Part shown: in pieces, positions 6,646 to 12,282 of the stretch
Layout of the letters: every line of letters starts with the position of its first letter
Position numbering within the stretch: position 1 is the first letter of the stretch
Assembly: GCA_964653285.1 (NCBI GenBank)
Contig: CAZZEX010000093.1
Location: 1 to 19,882 of the forward strand
Length of the DNA: 19,882 nt
Reading direction: 5' to 3'
DNA from: CAZZEX01 sp964653285
GTDB lineage: Bacteria; Chloroflexota; Anaerolineae; B4-G1
Notes under the pieces: model-generated
What the model saw: only the letters and a program-made list of their open reading frames with translations
What the model was told of the DNA's origin: nothing
Databases searched by the model: none
Translations under genes and position numbers: made by a program

Positions 6646-8547
6646 TCAATCTCGTATCTCAATCTCAGCAATCAGAATGCTATCCGACTCTGCCGTCGTA
6701 AGGCCTGCGTCCGCGATCGGAAGTCGGGAGCCAGACTGCCCCTGGGGATACATCCCGACGCGCAACTGGTACTCACCTGCCGGCTTATCGGCAGGAATCG
6801 TGACCTGGTGCGGGTCTACAACCTCCATACCCGGCACCCACGCCGTGGTGGGGGAAATCGGCTCCGCGTCCTGCTGCGCCACCAGGTGTCCGTCGGGACC
6901 GATGAGATGCACGAACACGACGTAATGTGTGCCGATGGAGCGTAGCGCACGCCAGCGCAATGTGACCGCGATCACCTCGCCCGGTTGGAACGTCTCTTGT
7001 CGCAACTCGGCACTCTCCAGCACGACCAGGTCAGCCAGATTGACCTTGAGCGGGATGGGAATCTCAACACCTCCGCTTATGGTCAGTGTCACCGTGTCAC
7101 CGGCGTAGATCGTCGCCCCGCGCTCAGGTTTCTGTGCCACCACCATCCCCTCCGGCTGCGTGCTCCACATCTCCTCGATAATGACGCGCAGGCCATCCGA
7201 CTCGAGACCGTCCTGCACCATCTCCACCGGATAGCCCACCACGCCAGGCAGCGTCAGTTCCCGCCCCGGGCCACTCACGACGATAGACACCTCTGATCCA
7301 AGGGGGGCGCGTACACCAGGAGCCGGGCTCTGCTCGAGCACGATTCCCCTCTCTACACCCGGTTCCTCCCGCTCCTCCAGCAGCACAGAGAAACCCTCCC
7401 GCTCCAGCCGACTCTGTGCATCTTCCACCGGCCTCTCCACCACGTCTGGGACAGGGACCAACTGTACCTCCGGCGTTAAGGTAACCAACGGCGTGGACGT
7501 AGAGAGAGGCGGCAGGGGCGGGAGAACGGAATAGGCGCGGCGAACCGACCACCACAGCGGGATGAGCCCCGCCACGACGATGAAGGCAATCGCGCCCAGC
7601 ACCCAGGTCAGCACATCGGGGGCCGCTCGTGACGTGGGAGGAGGTTCGGATTCGGCAGTGTAACCTGGAGAAGGGGGGGCGGCCGGTGGGTGACCGATAA
7701 CCGCAGACTGCCATCCGGTCATCTGATCACTGTGTCTGCGATATTCCTCGAGGACATGGGCCAATTGCCCGGCGGTACGGTAGCGCGCTACGGGCTCCTT
7801 GGCCAGCACTTTGCGAACGATCCACTCCAGTTGAGACGGCACCTGAGGATTGCGGGCTGCCAGAGGCGGTGGTTCTTCGCGCATGTGCATGAGTGCTAGC
7901 GCTGTCGGCATCTCCGCCTGGAAAGGCGGCGATCCGGCCAGCATTTCGTACATCATGACGCCGATGCTGTAGACATCAGACGCCGGGGATGGCGGCTCGC
8001 CGGCCGCCTGCTCAGGTGAAAAGTAGAGGGGGCTGCCCCACACCGTCTCCGACTCAGTAATGCCCAACCCAGAAAGCGCCCGCGCAATGCCGAAGTCGGT
8101 CACCTTAGCCTGGCCATCCTTGGTCACCAGCACGTTCTGGGGCTTGATGTCGCAGTGAATGATACCCGCCTTGTGCGCGTGCCCCACGCCAGCGCAGACC
8201 TGGATCATAATGTCCAGGGTCTCATCCACGCTCAAGCGGCCTCTCTGGCGGATCAGCGTTTTCAGATCCTGACCATCCACGTATTCCATCACGATGTAAT
8301 GCCGGTCGCCATCCTGGCCTACGTCATACACCGTAACGATGCTAGGATGATCAAGGTTGGCCGCGGCCCGAGCCTCCCGTTGGAAGCGAGCGAGAAACGC
8401 CGGATCGCTAGCGAACCCCTCGCGCAACACCTTCACCGCCACCTGGCGTTGGAGCAGCGTATCTTCCCCTCTATATACGACCGCCATCCCGCCAGAACCG
8501 ACCAACCCCAGGAGGCGATACCGATTGTTGAGCAACACAGATTCCAT
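6646..8547 (-). CDS. PASTA-domain Ser/Thr protein kinase, PknB-like, with extra C-terminal beta-sandwich
   Basis: This 633-residue transmembrane kinase has a cytoplasmic kinase domain (about 10-275) with the glycine loop GSGGMAVVY, Lys39, HCDIKPQN (131-138), DFG (151-153) and the activation segment SPEQAA. A Pro-rich linker, one membrane helix (about 312-334) and two extracellular PASTA domains (about 362-427 and 429-493) follow. PASTA domains of PknB-type kinases sense peptidoglycan fragments or lipid II. The catalytic loop has HCD instead of HRD, making it a non-RD kinase. Residues 500-633 form an additional domain with the pattern WVPGMEVVDPH..IPADKPAGEYQLRVGMYP, which resembles beta-sandwich tails common in Chloroflexota surface proteins. 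The ATG at 8547 follows a long structured leader. It is divergent from the lipid kinase gene. Kinase identity is secure; the ligand is unknown. Confidence 0.92.
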   Translation of the reverse strand: MESVLLNNRYRLLGLVGSGGMAVVYRGEDTLLQRQVAVKVLREGFASDPAFLARFQREARAAANLDHPSIVTVYDVGQDGDRHYIVMEYVDGQDLKTLIRQRGRLSVDETLDIMIQVCAGVGHAHKAGIIHCDIKPQNVLVTKDGQAKVTDFGIARALSGLGITESETVWGSPLYFSPEQAAGEPPSPASDVYSIGVMMYEMLAGSPPFQAEMPTALALMHMREEPPPLAARNPQVPSQLEWIVRKVLAKEPVARYRTAGQLAHVLEEYRRHSDQMTGWQSAVIGHPPAAPPSPGYTAESEPPPTSRAAPDVLTWVLGAIAFIVVAGLIPLWWSVRRAYSVLPPLPPLSTSTPLVTLTPEVQLVPVPDVVERPVEDAQSRLEREGFSVLLEEREEPGVERGIVLEQSPAPGVRAPLGSEVSIVVSGPGRELTLPGVVGYPVEMVQDGLESDGLRVIIEEMWSTQPEGMVVAQKPERGATIYAGDTVTLTISGGVEIPIPLKVNLADLVVLESAELRQETFQPGEVIAVTLRWRALRSIGTHYVVFVHLIGPDGHLVAQQDAEPISPTTAWVPGMEVVDPHQVTIPADKPAGEYQLRVGMYPQGQSGSRLPIADAGLTTAESDSILIAEIEIRD

Positions 8548-8576
8548 TGTCTGACCCCAACCAGCAACCGCTACAC

Positions 8577-8633
8577 CAGACGCACATGAGAGCGTAGCAA
8601 TCTCTACCCGTTTCGTAATCTCAAGTGCGCCTG
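8577..8633 (-). promoter_or_regulatory. Structured 5' leader of the PASTA kinase gene
   Basis: CAGACGCACATGAG (8577-8590) and CTCAAGTGCGCCTG (8620-8633) are inverted and pair at 13 of 14 positions in RNA, including one G-U pair. Inside, GTAG (8594-8597) and CTAC (8604-8607) form a small inner hairpin. The element lies within the untranslated leader predicted from the minus-strand promoter at 8649-8677. It does not end in a U-tract. I do not recognise it as a known riboswitch. Confidence 0.45.
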
Positions 8634-8648
8634 ATATACACTGGTGAT

Positions 8649-8677
8649 ATTGTACTCCAAATCAGCAGCATCGGCAA
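8649..8677 (-). promoter_or_regulatory. Candidate promoter of the PASTA kinase gene
   Basis: On the minus strand TTGCCG (8677-8672) and TACAAT (8654-8649) are 17 bases apart. The predicted leader is about 95 nt. It lies just 4 bases from the -35 of the divergent lipid kinase promoter, so the two would compete for polymerase. Confidence 0.45.
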
Positions 8678-8681
8678 GGAA

Positions 8682-8709
8682 TTGCCAAAGGCAGAAGACA
8701 TGCTATAAT
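8682..8709 (+). promoter_or_regulatory. Promoter of the lipid kinase gene, leaderless transcript
   Basis: TTGCCA (8682-8687) and the extended -10 TGCTATAAT (TATAAT at 8704-8709) are 16 bases apart. The first codon ATG is at 8719, only ten bases after the -10, and no Shine-Dalgarno fits between. The mRNA should therefore begin at or within a few bases of the start codon. Confidence 0.65.
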
Positions 8710-8718
8710 CCCGACGGC

Positions 8719-9669
8719 ATGAAGGCCCATTTGATCTACAACCCCACCGCCGGCCCTCGGGACGTCCGGCGCGGTCTGAAGCGTGTGCGCTCCTTCCTGA
8801 GACGTCGTGGCTGGTCTGTCGAGTTACAACTGACCGAGAAACCCGGTCACGCTCTGGCGTTGGCCCGCGCGGCAGCCCAGGCCGGCTGCGATGTGGCAAT
8901 AGTGGCCGGAGGAGACGGCACGATCAACGAAGCCGTCAACGGGTTAGTCCGCACCCAGACAGCACTGGGCGTGCTGCCGGTCGGTACAGGCAATATGTGG
9001 GCCAAGCAACTGGGTATCCCCACTTATACGCTGACCAACCCACTGCGTATGAACGAGGCGGTAGCCGGGCTGGCCGACGGAACTATCCGATTGGTTGATG
9101 TTGGCCAAGTGAATAACCGCTACTTTCTGTGCTGGGCTGGCATCGGCCTGGACGCTCAGGTGACCACCGAGATGGAACCGCGCCAACGACACACCAAGCG
9201 CCTGGGCGCGCTGCCCTACGCCATCGCTGCCGTCCTGGTCGCGCGTGACTTTCAAGGCGTACGAACGCGAGTCTCCCTTGATGGCAGCATCGTGCACGGC
9301 CATACCCTGCTGATCCTGGTGAGCAACATCCAGCAGTACATTGGCGTGCTCAACGTTGCCCATGAGGCACGAATGGACGACGGGCTGCTCGACGTCTTCG
9401 TCTTCAAGGGACTGGGGTTCTCCTATGCCGTGCGCCACTTGTTGAAAGTCGTCAGCCAGCGCTACCTGCAAGACCCTCAGATTATACACCAGCAGGTGCG
9501 CCACATTGAGGTGTGGACCGAATGGGCGACTCCGGTACAGGTGGACGGTGATCCCATCGGCACCACACCGGTCGCGCTGCAGGTCGTGCCACTTGCGCTG
9601 CGAGTCCTCGTTCCACCCAGCGCCCCACCTGGCTTGTTCACTCCCACCGTCCAAGGAGAGAGACTGTGA
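8719..9669 (+). CDS. Diacylglycerol kinase / YegS-like lipid kinase
   Basis: The 316-residue protein begins MKAHLIYNPTAGP, the family's usual first strand and phosphate loop. It carries the nucleotide-binding GGDGTINE (64-71) and LPVGTGN (86-92). The C-terminal half has the expected pattern (AGIGLDAQV, LLDVFVFKG, VQVDGDPIG). Such enzymes phosphorylate diacylglycerol or related membrane lipids at the cytoplasmic face, recycling lipid into phosphatidic acid. The reading frame stays open upstream to 8644, but that stretch contains the promoter, and homology begins at the ATG at 8719. It ends with TGA at 9667-9669. Substrate (diacylglycerol, sphingoid or undecaprenol-like) cannot be decided here. 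Confidence 0.88.
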   Translation: MKAHLIYNPTAGPRDVRRGLKRVRSFLRRRGWSVELQLTEKPGHALALARAAAQAGCDVAIVAGGDGTINEAVNGLVRTQTALGVLPVGTGNMWAKQLGIPTYTLTNPLRMNEAVAGLADGTIRLVDVGQVNNRYFLCWAGIGLDAQVTTEMEPRQRHTKRLGALPYAIAAVLVARDFQGVRTRVSLDGSIVHGHTLLILVSNIQQYIGVLNVAHEARMDDGLLDVFVFKGLGFSYAVRHLLKVVSQRYLQDPQIIHQQVRHIEVWTEWATPVQVDGDPIGTTPVALQVVPLALRVLVPPSAPPGLFTPTVQGERL

Positions 9670-9776
9670 AACAGCGCTCGTGGCACTGGACGGCGAATCC
9701 AACTGGATGAAAGGTGCACAATTGTTGTCGTATACATTATCCTGGCCCTGATCTCTCTCTTCCCGCCGGCGCAACC
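9670..9776. other. Intergenic stretch with no recognised element
   Basis: Between the lipid kinase stop and the secG promoter I see no convincing gene, hairpin terminator or repeat. Confidence 0.5.
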
Positions 9777-9805
9777 TTGCCGAGAGGCTCGTAGTATGCT
9801 ATAAT
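9777..9805 (+). promoter_or_regulatory. Promoter of secG
   Basis: TTGCCG (9777-9782) and extended -10 TGCTATAAT (TATAAT at 9800-9805) are 17 bases apart. The leader is about 20 nt and contains GGAGG at 9818-9822, nine bases before the ATG. Confidence 0.75.
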
Positions 9806-9831
9806 TTGCCTCGATCTGGAGGAATGTCAGA

Positions 9832-10056
9832 ATGAAAGTCTATCTCAACATTGCCCAAATCATCATCAGTATCGCGTTGATCGTCGTTATCCTCTTGCAG
9901 ATCAGAAGCGGCGGCCTGGGAGGGGTTTTCGGCGGCACGGAAACCGCCGTCTACAAGACGCGGCGAGGTGTAGAACGTACACTCTTCAACATCACGATTG
10001 GCCTTTCCATTGCGTTTTTCATCATCACCATCTTCAACGTGATCATCACCGGCTAA
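9832..10056 (+). CDS. secG: Preprotein translocase subunit SecG
   Basis: This 74-residue protein has two membrane helices (about 4-24 and 52-72) joined by a cytoplasmic loop containing SGGLGGVFGGTE, the signature of SecG. SecG joins SecYE in the plasma-membrane translocon and assists SecA-driven export. Length is normal for bacterial SecG. GGAGG upstream fixes the ATG at 9832. It has its own promoter and a 13-bp hairpin after the stop, so it appears monocistronic. The neighbouring substrate-binding protein, with its single N-terminal membrane helix, may be a client, but nothing links them specifically. Confidence 0.92.
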   Translation: MKVYLNIAQIIISIALIVVILLQIRSGGLGGVFGGTETAVYKTRRGVERTLFNITIGLSIAFFIITIFNVIITG

Positions 10057-10077
10057 TCCTGTGGCACACTGACGCGA

Positions 10078-10115
10078 AGGGTGCTTTGGGGATTACAGCG
10101 CTCCCGAAGCACCCT
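10078..10115 (+). terminator. Hairpin downstream of secG
   Basis: AGGGTGCTTTGGG (10078-10090) pairs with CCCGAAGCACCCT (10103-10115) at all 13 positions, with one U-G pair, around a 12-nt loop. It starts 21 bases after the secG stop. A U-tract is missing, so termination efficiency is uncertain; it may also protect the 3' end. Confidence 0.6.
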
Positions 10116-10276
10116 TGACTGTCGAGTGAACGCCGATACACGCTGGCCTTTCCGCCTGATGTGCACAAATCTGCGCAAACCTGCGTCTGATTTCGAGACC
10201 TGTGTAGTTGCCCCTATACTATGTGAAAAATGCCCGCCTTGTCGAAAAACCGCAGACCCCAGGGAGCCCACAGAGC

Positions 10277-11944
10277 GTGACCCGTCACATTCGCTGGCAG
10301 ATTCTCCTTATTCTTCTCGGCGTCGTGTTGGTGGGCATCCTGCTGACCTATCTGGCCATCAACTACACCACCGTGCTCCGTCCTGGCCATGGAGGGACCT
10401 ATGTCGAGGGTGTCGCCGGCTTCCCACACTACCTGAACCCGCTGTTGAGTGGATATAACGAGGTTGACCGTGACATCTGTGCACTGATGTTCAGCGGCCT
10501 GACACGCCTGAATGAGCGCGGAGAAGTAGAGGCCGATCTGGCCCGCGGCTGGGAAGTCACTCTCGACGGCCTGACCTACACGTTCTACCTCCGCTCCAAT
10601 GCCCGCTGGCACGACGGCACACCTGTCACTGCCGACGACGTAGTCTTCACCATCGGCTTGCTACAGGATCCTAACTTTCCCGACCCACCTGACTTGGGCT
10701 CGAATATCTGGCGGACGGTCACGGTCGAGAAGGTGAATCGCCATACAGTGCGTTTCACGCTGTCCGAACCATACGCCCCATTCCTCAATTACACCACAGT
10801 CGGCATTCTGCCCGCCCACCTATTGAGGGGGATGCAAGCCGTCGGCCTGCCGTATGCGGAATTTAACCTCAACCCCGTCGGGAGCGGCCCTTTCCAACTG
10901 GAGGAGCTCAAGATCGAAGCCGAGACAATCACCGCCATGGTGCTGGCACAGTTCCCCCACTACTATAGGGCCCGGCCCTATCTGGATCATATCCAATTCC
11001 GCTTTTACCCCAGTTACCAGACAGCCTTCAACGCCTACGAAGCAGGAGAGGTGGAGGGGATAGGGGGAATAACGGCAGACGATCTACCGCGTGCACATGA
11101 CTCCCTCTTTTCCGCACACATCGCCGAATATGGCCTCGTATTCCTCAACCTGGGACGCTCGGACTTGCCATTCTTTCAGGAGCAGGAGGTGCGCCAGGCT
11201 CTGCTGTATGCACTCGACCGGCAGCAGATCATTGACAACGTGCTGAAGGGCCAGGCGCTGGTCGCCCACAGCCCTTTGATCCCCGACACCTGGGCATATA
11301 GGGATGACATCCCCCGCTACGAACACGACCCGGACACAGCCAACAAGCTGTTGGACGAAGCCGGATGGGTACGGCAAGAAGTAGACGATGGTGTGCGGCA
11401 GAAGGAAGGGCGGCAATTGGCATTCACGCTGCTGACCTCGAGTGAGCCAAAACGAATAGGGGTAGCCCAGATGCTTGCCGAGCAATGGACAACCATTGGG
11501 GTCACGGTCACAGTCGAGACTGCTTCACCACTGGAGGTGCGCGAGGCACTGGAAAAGCGCGACTTCGAGGCGATCCTCGTCCACCTGGCTCTACCTGGTG
11601 ATCCCGACCCTTATCCCTTCTGGCACGAGACGCAGGTCGAAAACGGGCAGAACTATGCTGGATTCGTCCATCGCCGCACCAGCGAAGTCACCGAACAGGC
11701 ACGGGTCATCGCCAACCGCGAAAGACGTCGGGAGTTATACTACGAGTTTCAGGAAATCTTTGCCCAGGAAGTACCCGCGCTATTGCTCTACGTGCCCGTT
11801 TATACCTACGGCATAGATGAACGTATTCACGACCCGCAGATTGGTCCCCTAATGTACCCATCCGACCGCTTCTGCACCATCTCTGAATGGTGGATTGTCC
11901 CACGCCGAGTTTTCGTAAGCGAGTCGGAGGCCAGTCACCCTTGA
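10277..11944 (+). CDS. Membrane-anchored ABC-type peptide/solute-binding protein (SBP family 5)
   Basis: From GTG 10277 this encodes 555 residues: MTRHIRWQ, then one membrane helix (LLILLGVVLVGILLTYLAI) without a lipobox Cys, then a family 5 extracellular solute-binding domain. Typical motifs are LNPLLSGYNEVDRDICALMFSGL, WHDGTPVTADDVVFT, VGSGPFQLEEL, VRQALLYALDRQQII and the late AEQWTTIGVTVTV. Family members deliver oligopeptides, dipeptides or nickel to ABC permeases. The frame is open back to TTG 10208, but a TATACT box at 10215-10220 and the position of the membrane helix favour the GTG at 10277. No permease or ATPase gene is adjacent, so it is an orphan component that may serve a transporter encoded elsewhere. 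The stop codon lies inside the tRNA gene's -35 box. Confidence 0.85.
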   Translation: MTRHIRWQILLILLGVVLVGILLTYLAINYTTVLRPGHGGTYVEGVAGFPHYLNPLLSGYNEVDRDICALMFSGLTRLNERGEVEADLARGWEVTLDGLTYTFYLRSNARWHDGTPVTADDVVFTIGLLQDPNFPDPPDLGSNIWRTVTVEKVNRHTVRFTLSEPYAPFLNYTTVGILPAHLLRGMQAVGLPYAEFNLNPVGSGPFQLEELKIEAETITAMVLAQFPHYYRARPYLDHIQFRFYPSYQTAFNAYEAGEVEGIGGITADDLPRAHDSLFSAHIAEYGLVFLNLGRSDLPFFQEQEVRQALLYALDRQQIIDNVLKGQALVAHSPLIPDTWAYRDDIPRYEHDPDTANKLLDEAGWVRQEVDDGVRQKEGRQLAFTLLTSSEPKRIGVAQMLAEQWTTIGVTVTVETASPLEVREALEKRDFEAILVHLALPGDPDPYPFWHETQVENGQNYAGFVHRRTSEVTEQARVIANRERRRELYYEFQEIFAQEVPALLLYVPVYTYGIDERIHDPQIGPLMYPSDRFCTISEWWIVPRRVFVSESEASHP

Positions 11945-11968
11945 CAACACTAGGGTTTGGTGTAAAAT
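11941..11968 (+). promoter_or_regulatory. Promoter of tRNA-Leu
   Basis: TTGACA (11941-11946) and TAAAAT (11963-11968) are 16 bases apart. The expected start near 11975 precedes the mature tRNA 5' end by about 22 nt. The TGA stop of the upstream gene (11942-11944) lies inside the -35 hexamer. Confidence 0.7.
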
Positions 11969-11996
11969 AACAACCGCTCCAGTAGGGAGTGGGCGA

Positions 11997-12081
11997 GCCG
12001 AAGTGGCGGAATAGGCAGACGCGCTGCGTTCAGGGCGCAGTGGGCCTTGTGCCCATGTGGGTTCAACTCCCACCTTCGGCA
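11997..12081 (+). tRNA. tRNA-Leu (anticodon CAG)
   Basis: The acceptor stem is GCCGAAG (11997-12003) with CTTCGGC (12074-12080) and discriminator A at 12081. The anticodon stem CTGCG/CGCAG (12024-12028 and 12036-12040) encloses loop TTCAGGG with anticodon CAG at 12031-12033. A long variable arm (GGGC..GCCC) marks it as class II, as expected for leucine, and the T-loop GTTCAACTC is present. CCA is not encoded (CCT follows the discriminator base), so it must be added by the CCA-adding enzyme. It reads CUG codons, which are abundant in this GC-rich genome. It has its own promoter and intrinsic terminator. Confidence 0.95.
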
Positions 12082-12090
12082 CCTTTTCCC

Positions 12091-12119
12091 CGAGGCGGAA
12101 CATCCGCCTCGTCTTTTTT
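12091..12119 (+). terminator. Rho-independent terminator of tRNA-Leu
   Basis: CGAGGCGGA (12091-12099) and TCCGCCTCG (12103-12111) form a 9-bp GC-rich stem with an ACA loop, followed by TCTTTTTT. This is a classic intrinsic terminator ten bases after the tRNA 3' end. Confidence 0.9.
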
Positions 12120-12191
12120 ATCCCGGCACCGGGACGAATCGCTGGGTGCGTGTCCAGTCAAACGATAATGTTACCAGGATATCCGTCTCCC

Positions 12192-12220
12192 TTGCCCCTT
12201 CCTTCTCCCTGCGGTATAAT
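12192..12220 (+). promoter_or_regulatory. Promoter of dinG
   Basis: TTGCCC (12192-12197) and TATAAT (12215-12220) are 17 bases apart. The leader is about 55 nt and ends in GAGG shortly before the ATG at 12283. No LexA-type operator is evident over the promoter, so SOS control is not supported here. Confidence 0.65.
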
Positions 12221-12282
12221 TCCCCCGCCGCCATTCGGCTGGGCTCACGACGAAGCCCACTGCGACCCAGAAATGAGGATAC

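Noticed and set aside
8644..8718. Longer N-terminus for the lipid kinase
   Set aside because: The extra 25 codons contain the promoter, look unlike the family, and homology begins exactly at the ATG at 8719.
10208..10276. TTG 10208 as start of the solute-binding protein
   Set aside because: It would place a TATACT box inside the coding region and a non-signal-like segment before the membrane helix; GTG 10277 gives a normal anchor.
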